Origin: Mycolicibacterium porcinum
GTDB lineage: Bacteria > Actinomycetota > Actinomycetes > Mycobacteriales > Mycobacteriaceae
DNA: 54,980 bases
NCBI GenBank assembly: GCA_001942045.1
Contig: MSTD01000003.1
Location: forward strand, 121,555-176,534
Direction of reading: 5' to 3'
The position numbers and the translations under genes are program-made. Position 1 is the stretch's first letter; every line of letters starts with the position of its first letter. This document shows, one piece after another, positions 26,284 through 35,129 of this stretch. Below the pieces are notes generated by a model. The model had not been told where the DNA came from, did no database searches, and saw nothing but the letters and a program-made list of their open reading frames with translations.

Positions 26284-28442
26284 CGGTGCAGCCGCCCAGG
26301 CGAGGTGGACGTCGACCGTCTCGGCGTCGCGTCGGTGCTGCTCGGCGACGCCTCGGAAGCGGGCGCGGCCGACACCGACCGAATCTCGACGTGCACGCCG
26401 TTGAGGTGCGCCATCCCGGCGAGCGGCTCGAGAGATCCCACGTCTGACGGTGTGAGGTCGTTGACATTGACCGCGCTGCCCAGGGCGCCCCAGCCGTGGG
26501 GCAGGGACACGACCCCCGGCAGCAGCCGCGGGGTCGCTTCGATGACCGCGACGACAGAGCCTGTCGCCGAAGTGATCTGGACTTCCTCTCCGTCGGTGAA
26601 CCCTTCGCGGCGCACGTCTGACTGGGCCATCATGGCGCGCGGCTTGCGTGCGCCCTTTAGGTGCAGCCAGCTGTTCAGCGTCCCGAACTCCCGGCGCCCG
26701 ATGAGCAAATACCCGGTGCGCGGTGGCCGGTAGCGTTCGGAGGAGCCCAGAATCCGTTGCAGCTCACCGAGGATGGGCGGTGCGGACAGGGTGATCTCGG
26801 GCACCTTTCTGCTGGCGTCTTGTTGTCGGCGACTGACGCGACGCGTCGGGTCGGCGGCGGTGCCCGAGAATCCGAAGGGTTGGATCCGGTAGGTGCCGAC
26901 GACGGTGATCAGCCGCAGCAGAATCTTCATGGCGATGGTGAGGTCCATGCGCAGGACGGCTCCGGCGGCTTTGCGGCATGCGGTGCGCCACAACGAGGTT
27001 GCTGGCATCCATGTGAGCAGGTCGCCGAGAATCAGTCGCTCCTCACGGGCATCGCCGCGGGGCGCGAGGACCGCGCCGGTCCGCTGCACGGTTGGTTCCA
27101 GCATCAGCGGCAGGAATTGCACCTGGGTGTCCGATCGTTCCAGCCACGTGGTGGCGGGCAGCACGTAGTCGGCGTGCCGGTTGGTGTCATTGACGATCAG
27201 ATCCAGCGACACCAGCAGGTCGAGACTGGCCAGTTTGGCGCCCAGCTTCGACCCGCCCGGGACGCTGAGCACCGGGTTGCCTCCGGAGACGAACAGCGCC
27301 CGCAGCCCCCGGTCGGCGCCCCGGTCGAGTTGGTGGTTGAGTCCGACCGCAGGAAGGAACCCCATGACCTCCGGGATGCCGCACAGGTGCCAGCGCCGGT
27401 AGCCGGAGAAGCCGGCCAACCGGGCGACGAGCTTGAGGACCCAGGGGGTGGGGTTGCACACGGTGGCGCCGGCGCGGTTCAAATTGCCTGTTAGGTAAAG
27501 GAATATATCGACAAGGGCCGCCAGGACCGTCCCGTCCTGGCCCGTGCATGCGCCGGTTCGGGTGTAGATGGCGGCCCGCGGGGAGGCCAACCGTAACGCC
27601 AGGGCGCGGATCTGGTCGGCGCCAATTCCGGTGTACTGCGCGGCGACCTCGGGGGTTGCCGGGGCTATCACCGCCGCGAGCGACGCCAAGCTCGCGGCGT
27701 TGTCCTTCGCGATGGGGTCGACCGCGCCAGCGGCGAGCACGGTGTTCACCATCGCCATCAGCAGCCAGATATCTGTTCCCGGGCGGATCGCGATGTGCTC
27801 GAATGCGCGCGCGGTTTCGGTTCCCCGTGGGTCGACCACGACGACGTGGCCGCCGCGGGCAGTGATGTCACGCAGACGCTGCGCGATGCGCGGTGCTACG
27901 ACCAGTGAGCCGTTGGAGACGAACGGGTTCGCCCCGAGGACGAGCAGGGTCTCGACCGTATCCAGGTCGGGCACCGGTATGACTGTCGGGTCGCCGTAGA
28001 GCAGCGCGGACGCGGCGAAACGATTGCCGCCGTCCTGCGACACCGCCGAGAACAGTTGCCTGCTGCCGAGGGCACGCATGAACAGCATGGCAGCCACGGT
28101 GTGTGTCCCGCTGAACGCCGCGGGGTTGCCCAGGTACAGCCCGACGCTGTGCGGGCCGTACTGTTCCACGATGCGGGCCAGTCGCGTGCTGATGTCCCGG
28201 TTGGCCTGCGCCCAGCTGACTTCGCTGAAAGTGCCGTCGGGCCCGCGGCGCAGGGGGTGTACGACCCGCGCCGGATTATTTTGCACCTCAACCATGTTCA
28301 CGCCCTTGGCGCAGGCGTAGCCACGCGACGCGGGATGATCGCGGTCGGGCCGCAGGGCCACCAGCTGCCCGTGTTCGACATTGGCCACCAACCCGCAGAG
28401 CGCCTCACAGTTGCGGCAGTAGGTCCGAATCAGATCGTCCAC
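26280..28442 (-). CDS. Molybdopterin oxidoreductase with N-terminal [4Fe-4S] site
   Basis: A 720-residue DMSO-reductase-superfamily enzyme. Cys9, Cys12, Cys16 and Cys44 form the N-terminal [4Fe-4S] site; the molybdopterin-guanine-dinucleotide domains follow, with VSGGNPVLSVPGG and the C-terminal SWLHLKGARKPRAMM segment. The region expected to supply the Mo ligand, near residues 130-140, reads FSAVSQDGGNR and has no Cys or Sec. No beta or gamma subunit gene is adjacent, but a UbiB-like kinase and P450s are. The substrate is unknown. The GTG start at 28442 follows the methyltransferase stop by one base. The last 30 residues are Ser/Thr/Pro-rich. Confidence 0.88.
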   Translation of the reverse strand: MDDLIRTYCRNCEALCGLVANVEHGQLVALRPDRDHPASRGYACAKGVNMVEVQNNPARVVHPLRRGPDGTFSEVSWAQANRDISTRLARIVEQYGPHSVGLYLGNPAAFSGTHTVAAMLFMRALGSRQLFSAVSQDGGNRFAASALLYGDPTVIPVPDLDTVETLLVLGANPFVSNGSLVVAPRIAQRLRDITARGGHVVVVDPRGTETARAFEHIAIRPGTDIWLLMAMVNTVLAAGAVDPIAKDNAASLASLAAVIAPATPEVAAQYTGIGADQIRALALRLASPRAAIYTRTGACTGQDGTVLAALVDIFLYLTGNLNRAGATVCNPTPWVLKLVARLAGFSGYRRWHLCGIPEVMGFLPAVGLNHQLDRGADRGLRALFVSGGNPVLSVPGGSKLGAKLASLDLLVSLDLIVNDTNRHADYVLPATTWLERSDTQVQFLPLMLEPTVQRTGAVLAPRGDAREERLILGDLLTWMPATSLWRTACRKAAGAVLRMDLTIAMKILLRLITVVGTYRIQPFGFSGTAADPTRRVSRRQQDASRKVPEITLSAPPILGELQRILGSSERYRPPRTGYLLIGRREFGTLNSWLHLKGARKPRAMMAQSDVRREGFTDGEEVQITSATGSVVAVIEATPRLLPGVVSLPHGWGALGSAVNVNDLTPSDVGSLEPLAGMAHLNGVHVEIRSVSAAPASEASPSSTDATPRRSTSTSPGRLHR

Positions 28443-28443
28443 G

Positions 28444-29403
28444 TCACCGCCCGCGTGCCGATTTCACCGTCGCCGGCACCGGGAGGAATCGGCGCACCCC
28501 CGACATGTAGGTGTCGTTGGCAGACCCGAACACGCGCCGGAGCCGGTGATCTTCCAGTAGCCCGTACGGAACGAGCATCGCCAGGTTGACCAGCCACAGG
28601 GTCAGGGCCAGGCCGCCGTGCAACGCCGCCGCGGCCGGCATAATCATGCCGCCCACGGCGATCGGATGGCGGATGTAGCGGTAGATACCGCCAACGGTGT
28701 GCGGCGGCGGGCAGGTGCGGTACTCCTCGGCGAAGGCGGCCGCCGGCAGCCCAATGGTGCGTATGGCTACGACGATGACCGCGGCGCCGGCTGCGGCGAT
28801 CACGGCGGCGAGCAGGAAGCTGCCGATGGAGAACACGCCGAAGGACGACCATTGTCCGGTGCGCAGAAATGCGACCGCTCCGGCGTGCGCCGGGGCGGTG
28901 TTGATGGTGGTGATGGCGGCGAACAGGAACAGGATGTGACCGCGAAGGGCCCGCCGATACGCCGTGTCAGGGTTGTGGTGCATATACCGCCGCCGGCTGC
29001 GGGGAAAAATCCAGCCCAGCCACAGCAGCCAGACGGTCCAGAAACCTAGCTGGACGACAACCGCATCGATACCCCACCAGTTAACGAGTGCCAGCCGCAA
29101 CCCGACCAGTCCCAGGATGGCGAGAAGTGGGGCAAAAAGGAAGCAGACGCGTGTCTGGAAACTGCACTCGCGGCCGGCCGCGGTCAAGACTCCCGCGATG
29201 CCGCGCAGGCGGTCCTCATTATGCCGATCCCGCGCGTCCAGTCCCAGCTCACCGGAGCCGAGTCCTCCCTCCGTTGACAAGGAACCCCTGACAGCACATG
29301 GTATTGCCACTTCAGCATCGGTACTTCGACTGCGTCGAATCACTGGCCCCCCTAGACAGTGCGAAGCGCGATCTTCCAACCCCCGTTGCGTTGTGGCCCA
29401 CAT
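28444..29403 (-). CDS. ICMT/PEMT-like membrane methyltransferase
   Basis: The C-terminal half carries the isoprenylcysteine/phospholipid methyltransferase signature: GGIYRYIRHPIAVGG near residues 241-255 and EDHRLRRVFGSANDTYM near 286-302, between hydrophobic helices. These enzymes transfer a methyl group from SAM to a lipid acceptor in the membrane. The first roughly 85 residues of the open frame are not typical, so the start is uncertain: ATG 29403 opens the frame, while a downstream start such as TTG 29187 would give a protein beginning close to the first helix. First gene of the cluster. Confidence 0.72.
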   Translation of the reverse strand: MWATTQRGLEDRASHCLGGPVIRRSRSTDAEVAIPCAVRGSLSTEGGLGSGELGLDARDRHNEDRLRGIAGVLTAAGRECSFQTRVCFLFAPLLAILGLVGLRLALVNWWGIDAVVVQLGFWTVWLLWLGWIFPRSRRRYMHHNPDTAYRRALRGHILFLFAAITTINTAPAHAGAVAFLRTGQWSSFGVFSIGSFLLAAVIAAAGAAVIVVAIRTIGLPAAAFAEEYRTCPPPHTVGGIYRYIRHPIAVGGMIMPAAAALHGGLALTLWLVNLAMLVPYGLLEDHRLRRVFGSANDTYMSGVRRFLPVPATVKSARGR

Positions 29404-29875
29404 TAAATAGCGCCGGACATGTGTCCAGCAAGCAAGGGCGTACCTACTGTGATTTGTATCTCACGCACGCCCGGAGCCCCGACTGCCTGAAACCTGGCTC
29501 ACATAACGCTCAGCAGTCGAGCAAACGCTCGGCACACCACGGCAGGCACATCATGGCCGAGCCCGCCGGACGAACCGGTGGCATCTTGGCCTATCCATGC
29601 GCGGACCCGGCTGAGTTGGCGAACTCCACTTCAGCTCACTGCCTGGGTGAGCACGCGGCCATTCATCTACCAAAGTGACGTCCCCAGCCTCGGATCGACG
29701 AACGACACTCCGAGTGGGCCGCGCGGCCGCAATCTGACGGTGGACCATGGTCGTTTGCACAACTCGAATCAGATCAACAGTGGGTTTATCTATGCGAGCT
29801 CGCGACTTATCTGCTGTCGTCCTTGATGGGAAACCCGACAGCTGGGCCGCGCCACTTCCCCGGTGAATCGAACCC

Positions 29876-29901
29876 TTGCAATCCGCCATCCAGAATTGCA
29901 A
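29876..29901. promoter_or_regulatory. Inverted repeat upstream of the monooxygenase operon
   Basis: TTGCAAT-N12-ATTGCAA, a perfect 7-base-arm inverted repeat about 30 bases before the proposed -35 of the monooxygenase promoter. A possible activator or repressor site; no regulator gene is adjacent. Confidence 0.4.
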
Positions 29902-29932
29902 CCGGCAGTAGAGGACGAGAAAGCACCACCCC

Positions 29933-29961
29933 TTGTCACATAACGCTACGGCGCGTAGCGT
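29933..29961 (+). promoter_or_regulatory. Promoter and palindrome of the monooxygenase operon
   Basis: A TTGTCA -35-like hexamer at 29933-29938 is followed after 17 bases by TAGCGT at 29956-29961; transcription would start at about the GTG codon at 29970, giving a leaderless mRNA. A perfect palindrome ACGCTAC-GGCGC-GTAGCGT covers the -10 and spacer (29943-29961), as expected for a repressor site. The matching regulator was not identified. Confidence 0.55.
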
Positions 29962-29969
29962 AACGGCGC

Positions 29970-31886
29970 GTGACCCGGAGTTTCCACATCGGCCAGCCGT
30001 TCACCACCTCCGATGCCGAGATCGCGGCGGCATTGGAGCAGGTCAGCATCCCGACGCTGTTGCTTTCGCTCGTGCACATCACCGGCGACCCGCGCTACAT
30101 CCGCGAGTTCAAACAGGCCGGGCTGTTCCTCAACGAGGTCCAGGGATTCATGAGCGAGGAGGACAAGGCGCGGGCCCGTGAGGTCGCACTGCCGGTGCTG
30201 GCTGACTACCGCGACCGCGGCTGCCCGGTCCCCGACCCGCTGCCCGCCGAGCTGGTCCGGGAGATGCTGGACTGGGCCGCCTGCGAGCCGGTCGACGACG
30301 ACAACCTGCCGCTGGTCCTGGAGGAGCTCGACCTCGAGGGCGTCGATCCGCGCCGGCCGACCACGCTGGAAGACACCGACGGATTCCGCGTGATCGTGAT
30401 CGGCTGCGGTGAGTCCGGGGTGCTGGCCGGGGTCCGCCTCAAGCAGGCCGGCATCGACTTCACGATCGTGGAGAAGAACGCCGGTCCCGGTGGAACCTGG
30501 TGGGAGAACAGCTATCCCGGTGCCCGCGTGGATGTGGCCAACCACTTCTACTGTTACAGCTTCGAACCCAGCAACCACTGGGACCACTTCTTCGCTGAGC
30601 AGCCCGAGCTGCGCCAATACTTCCGCGACGTGGTGGACCGTCACCAGCTCGAACCCCACATCCGGTGGAACACCGAGGTGGTCTCAGCGACCTGGGACGG
30701 TGAGCTCTGGAACGTCACCGTGCGCTCGGCGGCCGGGACGGAGACCCTCCAAGCCAACGCCGTCATCACCGCCGTCGGCCAGCTCAACCGGCCCCAGATC
30801 CCCGAGTTCCCCGGCGCGGAAACCTTTGCGGGACCGGCATTTCACTCCGCCGCGTGGGACCATAGCGTCGATGTCACCGGCAAGCGGGTCGCGCTTGTCG
30901 GGGCGGGCGCCAGCGGATTCCAGATCGCCCCGGCCATCGCCGACAAGGTGGAGCACCTCACCGTCTTCCAGCGCACCGCGCAGTGGATGTTCCCCAACCC
31001 GATGTACCACGAGCCCGTCGCCGACGGCGTGCGCTGGGCGATGGAACATCTGCCGTATTACGGCCGGTGGTACCGGTTCCTGTTGCTGTGGCCCGGGGCC
31101 GACAAGGGCCTGGACGCCGCCCGGGTGGACCCGGACTATGACGATCAGGGCAACGCGGTCAGCGAGATCAACGCGATCGCCCGCATCATGTTCACGGACT
31201 GGATCACCACGCAGGTCGGCGACGATCCCGAGCTGCTGGCCAAGGTCCTGCCCGATTATCCGGCCACCGGCAAGCGCACCCTGCAGGACAACGGCAGCTG
31301 GCTGGGCACCCTCAAGCGCGACAACGTGGACCTGATCCGCACGCCGATCGAACGCATCACCCCGACCGGCATCGTGACGACCGACGGCCAGTCCTATGAC
31401 GTCGATATCATCGTGTACGCCACCGGTTTTCGCGCCACTGATGTGCTGTTCCCGATGACCATCACCGGGCGCGACGGCATCGACCTGCACGACGCCTGGG
31501 GCCAGCGCCCGTACGCGTACCGCGGTATCACGGTGCCGGGTTTCCCCAACTTCTTCATGACCTACGGCCCCGGCACGCATCTGGCGCACGGCGGCAGCCT
31601 GATCCTCAACTCCGAACTGCAGATGCGTTACATCAACAAGTGCCTGGAGCACCTCATCACCGAGGGCCTGCGAACCATGGAGCCACTACCGGAGCCGACG
31701 AGGGAATGGCACCGCCGCTCACAGGAGGCGATCCGCCAAACCGTGTGGGCCCAACCGTCGATCAAACACTCGTACTTCAAGAATGCCGACGGTGAGATCC
31801 ACACCGTCAGTCCCTGGCGATTGAGCGAATACCGTTCCGCCATCAACGAACCCATCTGGTCAGACTTCACAGTGCAGGAGGCATGA
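29970..31886 (+). CDS. Flavin-dependent Baeyer-Villiger monooxygenase
   Basis: A 638-residue class B flavoprotein monooxygenase. The FAD motif GCGESG is at 145-150, the Baeyer-Villiger fingerprint FAGPAFHSAAW at 286-296, and the NADPH-binding GAGASG at 311-316. It inserts oxygen next to a ketone to give an ester or lactone. The N-terminal 130-residue extension resembles that of 4-hydroxyacetophenone monooxygenase-type enzymes. It shares a four-base overlap with the alcohol dehydrogenase, which could produce its ketone substrate from an alcohol. The GTG start at 29970 seems leaderless. Confidence 0.92.
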   Translation: MTRSFHIGQPFTTSDAEIAAALEQVSIPTLLLSLVHITGDPRYIREFKQAGLFLNEVQGFMSEEDKARAREVALPVLADYRDRGCPVPDPLPAELVREMLDWAACEPVDDDNLPLVLEELDLEGVDPRRPTTLEDTDGFRVIVIGCGESGVLAGVRLKQAGIDFTIVEKNAGPGGTWWENSYPGARVDVANHFYCYSFEPSNHWDHFFAEQPELRQYFRDVVDRHQLEPHIRWNTEVVSATWDGELWNVTVRSAAGTETLQANAVITAVGQLNRPQIPEFPGAETFAGPAFHSAAWDHSVDVTGKRVALVGAGASGFQIAPAIADKVEHLTVFQRTAQWMFPNPMYHEPVADGVRWAMEHLPYYGRWYRFLLLWPGADKGLDAARVDPDYDDQGNAVSEINAIARIMFTDWITTQVGDDPELLAKVLPDYPATGKRTLQDNGSWLGTLKRDNVDLIRTPIERITPTGIVTTDGQSYDVDIIVYATGFRATDVLFPMTITGRDGIDLHDAWGQRPYAYRGITVPGFPNFFMTYGPGTHLAHGGSLILNSELQMRYINKCLEHLITEGLRTMEPLPEPTREWHRRSQEAIRQTVWAQPSIKHSYFKNADGEIHTVSPWRLSEYRSAINEPIWSDFTVQEA

Positions 31887-32914
31887 GCATGCGCGCAGTC
31901 GTCGTCGATAGCGCCGGAAAGATCCACGTCGAAACCCGGCCCGACCCGGTACTGCCCGGGGCCGACGGGGCGATCGTCCGGGTCGAGGCCGCGTCGATCT
32001 GCGGATCGGATCTGCACTTCCTTGAGGGGCACTATCCGATCACCGATCCGGTGTCGGTCGGGCATGAGGCTGTCGGCACGATCGTCGAAATCGGGCCGGA
32101 GGTAACCGGATTCGCCGTCGGCGACCGGGTACTGGTGTCGTCGGTGGCCGGCTGCGGCCACTGCACCGGGTGCGCCACTCACGACCCGATCCGCTGTGTG
32201 CAGGGCCCGCAGATCTTCGGCACCGGCTTCCTCGGCGGCGCGCAGGCCGAACTGCTGGCGGTGCCGGCCGCGAACTTCCAGCTGCTGAAGATGCCGGAGG
32301 GCATCAGCACCGAGCAGGCCCTGCTGCTGACCGACAACCTGGCCACCGGCTGGGCGGCGGCCAAACGTGCCGACATCCCGATCGGCGGCTCGGTCGCGGT
32401 GATCGGCCTGGGCGCGGTCGGCATGTGCGCGCTGCGCAGCGCCATCACTCTCGGTGCGGCAAAGGTTTTCGCGGTTGACCCGGTAGAAGCGAGGCGCGAC
32501 CGCGCGGCGGCTTCGGGCGCGATCACATTCGCTCCGCCGTCAGCCCAGGCGATCCGGGAGGCCACCGGCGGCCTCGGTGTGGACTCCGTCATCGACGCGG
32601 TGGGCATGGACGCCTCGATCAACGACGCGATCGACGCCGCCCGCGCCGGCGGCACGGTCTCCATCGTCGGCGTCCACGATCTGCAGCCATACCCGATGCC
32701 CGCGCTGGGCTGCCTGCTGCGCAGCCTGACCATCCGCTTCACCACCGCGCCGGTACAGCAGACCTGGCCCGAGCTGATCCCGCTGCTGCAGGCGGGCCGG
32801 CTCGACGTCGACGGGATCTTCACCACCACGATGTCGCTCGACGACGCCGCCGAAGGCTACGCCAAAGCGTTCTCCCGCTCAGGCGACGACCTGAAGGTTC
32901 AGCTCAAGCCGTAG
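31883..32914 (+). CDS. Zinc-dependent alcohol dehydrogenase (MDR family)
   Basis: A 343-residue medium-chain dehydrogenase/reductase. The catalytic-zinc ligands Cys40 and His61-Glu62 (GHEAVG) and the structural-zinc Cys91, Cys94, Cys97 and Cys105 are all present; the cofactor fold has GLGAVG near residue 175. It oxidises an alcohol to an aldehyde or ketone with NAD(P). Translationally coupled to the Baeyer-Villiger monooxygenase (ATGA), so the pair probably carries out alcohol-to-ketone-to-ester conversion, as known in mycobacterial and rhodococcal ketone catabolism. ATG 31889 is an alternative start. Confidence 0.92.
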   Translation: MSMRAVVVDSAGKIHVETRPDPVLPGADGAIVRVEAASICGSDLHFLEGHYPITDPVSVGHEAVGTIVEIGPEVTGFAVGDRVLVSSVAGCGHCTGCATHDPIRCVQGPQIFGTGFLGGAQAELLAVPAANFQLLKMPEGISTEQALLLTDNLATGWAAAKRADIPIGGSVAVIGLGAVGMCALRSAITLGAAKVFAVDPVEARRDRAAASGAITFAPPSAQAIREATGGLGVDSVIDAVGMDASINDAIDAARAGGTVSIVGVHDLQPYPMPALGCLLRSLTIRFTTAPVQQTWPELIPLLQAGRLDVDGIFTTTMSLDDAAEGYAKAFSRSGDDLKVQLKP

Positions 32915-33122
32915 CTCGGTCGCGGGTGGCTGTACAACACATCGCTGCTCTATGCAAATTTTCGTGAGTCGTTTCACTATCCGGAATTAACTCGCCGACA
33001 ACGGAATAACAGCTGCGGTGTGGGCAGTTAAACGGACACGTGCGCCAATCGAACTCGTTAGTTGAAAGTCCGAACACGGCGCAGGGCCGTGCGTTGCCGA
33101 CAGACCTCGCCGGGCGGCGCTG

Positions 33123-35105
33123 ATGCGTCAGGGCCCCCTCGCCGGCCGGTACCCCGCGGTGGCCACCATGGTCACCCTGGCGCTGATTCCCTACCTGGCA
33201 CTCTCCGCCGCGGTCGATCCGCTGGTACCGATCATCTCCGAGCAGCTGAGCCTGTCGGCCCAGACCATGAGCCTCGGCTTCGGTCTGGGCAATGCCGCGT
33301 ATGCGGTGGGCACAGTCCTGGCCGTGCAGTTCGCCCAGCATCTGCCCCAGCGCAGGATGCTGCTGGCCTATGCGGCCGTCCTGGTGGTGGGATCGGTGAT
33401 CGCCGCGTCAGCGGTCAACGGGGCGATGTTCATCGGCGGGCACATCCTGCAAGGCCTGGCCACCAGCATGCTGCTGATCGCCGCGGCCCCGCCGCTGACC
33501 ATCGGCTTTCCCAGGGACAAGCTGCGGCACACGGCCGTGATCATGAACATGTGCGTGTTCGGCGCCGTCGCCCTCGGCCCGTTCATCGGCGGTGCGCAGG
33601 CTGAAGCCCTGGCGTGGCGGCCACTGTTCTGGATCATCGCGGCCATCGCCGTCGGCGCCCTTGTCATGGCGGCCTTGACGTTCGAGGACGCACCGCCTGC
33701 CGACCTCGACGCTCCCCGTGACCTGCGGGCCATCGGCTTGGCGTCGGTGGGCTGCGCCGCCGCGTTCGTCGGTGCCGCGCAACTGACCAGCCACGAATTC
33801 ACCGACCCGGCGGCGATCGTGCCGATGCTGGGCGGGCTGGCGCTGATCGTGGTGCTCATCGTCTACCAGTTCCGGTCTCGCCGGCCGTTGCTGACCGTCC
33901 GCACCATGCTGACCAGTTCGATCCCCGTGGCCGGTGTCGGCCTGGCCTTGTTCGCGGCGGCGGCCTCGGTGGCGGCGACGGCACTCACGGCCCAAGTTTT
34001 CATGGAGACCTACAGCCCGGTGCAGGTGGGCCTGCTGTACCTGCCCGAGCTCGGCGGAGCAATCGTGATGGCCTTCGTGTTCGGGTTCGTCATCACCCGG
34101 CGGGCCATGCACTACCTCCCTCTGGTCGGGATGGCGCTGCTGGCGGCAGGCATCGTGGTGTTCCGGTTCGCCCTTCCGGCCAACCAACCGCTGGCCCTGC
34201 TCGCCTCGGCGCTGACCGGCCTGGCCCTCGGCGCCACGGTGGCCCCGGCACTGTTCGTCGCCGGCTTCTCGCTTCAGTCCAACAGCCTTCAACGCGTGTT
34301 CGCGATCATCGAGCTGTTGCGGGCCGTGGCCGCCTTCATGGTGGCGCCGATCTTCGCGCATTTCGCGGCCAGAGCGGCCGGCGGCCTGACTGCCGGCGCG
34401 GGCGATGCCTTGTGGATCGGATTCGGACTGGCCGTCGGCGGTGCCGTCTTCGGCGTGGCCGTCTACGCCCTCAGTGGCGCCCGGCCCCAGACGCCCGACC
34501 TCGACCAGTTCCTCGATGGTGAATCGCCGGCCTGGTACTCGCCGCCGCTGTTGGCTCGGCTGCGGCCCGGCCTGACCACGCCGGCCGTGACGCCCGACCT
34601 GGCCCGCCCGGTTGCCCGACCCGAGGCCGCCGCTCCGGCGTCCCCCGGACCGGTGCTGTTCGCCTACGACGGGTCGACCCGCGCCGCCTCGGCCATCGAG
34701 CAGGCGGCGGCCGAGCTGTCGACCGAGCGCGACGCCCTCGTGGTGTGCGTGTGGCAACCCGTCGACGTCGGATTCACTCCCGTCGAGGCGACCCATTTCG
34801 ACGCCGACCAGGCCACCGAGGTTCGTCGCGCCGCTGCGCAGACGGCCGCGCACGGCGCGTCGCTGGCCACCCGGGCCGGCTTCCGGGCCCGCAGCGTGGC
34901 CGTCGAAGCGGCGCCGATCTGGAAGGGAATCGTCGAGACGGCCCGCGACCACAACGCGAGCCTCATCGTGGTCGGCCCGCACCGCCGCAGTGGCCTCCTG
35001 GGGCATCTGGAAGGAAGTGTGGCCGGCGCCGTCGTCGCGCATGCCGGCACACCGGTCTTGGTGATCCCGGAGGGATGCGCCGTTCAGTCTGCGTCCAGGG
35101 CGTGA
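33123..35105 (+). CDS. MFS transporter fused to a C-terminal universal stress protein domain
   Basis: A 660-residue fusion. Residues about 1-460 form an MFS transporter, probably of the 14-helix drug-resistance type; a Pro/Ala-rich linker (about 470-505) joins a universal stress protein domain from about residue 508 (GPVLFAYDGSTRAASAIEQ). The USP ATP-binding pattern is visible in VVGPHRRSGLLGHLEGSVA near 613-631. A cytoplasmic USP domain might tie transport to ATP or stress state. The stop codon forms part of a hairpin shared with the convergent ohrR gene. Substrate unknown. Confidence 0.9.
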   Translation: MRQGPLAGRYPAVATMVTLALIPYLALSAAVDPLVPIISEQLSLSAQTMSLGFGLGNAAYAVGTVLAVQFAQHLPQRRMLLAYAAVLVVGSVIAASAVNGAMFIGGHILQGLATSMLLIAAAPPLTIGFPRDKLRHTAVIMNMCVFGAVALGPFIGGAQAEALAWRPLFWIIAAIAVGALVMAALTFEDAPPADLDAPRDLRAIGLASVGCAAAFVGAAQLTSHEFTDPAAIVPMLGGLALIVVLIVYQFRSRRPLLTVRTMLTSSIPVAGVGLALFAAAASVAATALTAQVFMETYSPVQVGLLYLPELGGAIVMAFVFGFVITRRAMHYLPLVGMALLAAGIVVFRFALPANQPLALLASALTGLALGATVAPALFVAGFSLQSNSLQRVFAIIELLRAVAAFMVAPIFAHFAARAAGGLTAGAGDALWIGFGLAVGGAVFGVAVYALSGARPQTPDLDQFLDGESPAWYSPPLLARLRPGLTTPAVTPDLARPVARPEAAAPASPGPVLFAYDGSTRAASAIEQAAAELSTERDALVVCVWQPVDVGFTPVEATHFDADQATEVRRAAAQTAAHGASLATRAGFRARSVAVEAAPIWKGIVETARDHNASLIVVGPHRRSGLLGHLEGSVAGAVVAHAGTPVLVIPEGCAVQSASRA

Positions 35106-35129
35106 GGCGCTCGAACTTTCACGCCCTGG
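35095..35129. terminator. Bidirectional hairpin over two stop codons
   Basis: CCAGGGCGTGA (35095-35105) and TCACGCCCTGG (35119-35129) are perfect 11-base inverted arms with a 13-base loop. The left arm ends in the MFS-USP stop codon and the right arm begins with the ohrR stop codon. No T-run follows. It probably ends transcription from both sides. Confidence 0.65.

Larger units (their letters stand above)
29404..29969. other. Intergenic region between the oxidative lipid cluster and the monooxygenase operon
   Basis: A 566-base divergent region with lower GC than the genes. It should hold the promoter of the minus-strand cluster on the left and that of the monooxygenase operon on the right; the latter elements are listed separately. 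Open frames of up to about 115 codons occur but look non-coding. Confidence 0.5.

Noticed and set aside
29551..29901. 116-residue minus-strand frame in the divergent gap
   Set aside because: No recognisable motif, and the region looks regulatory.
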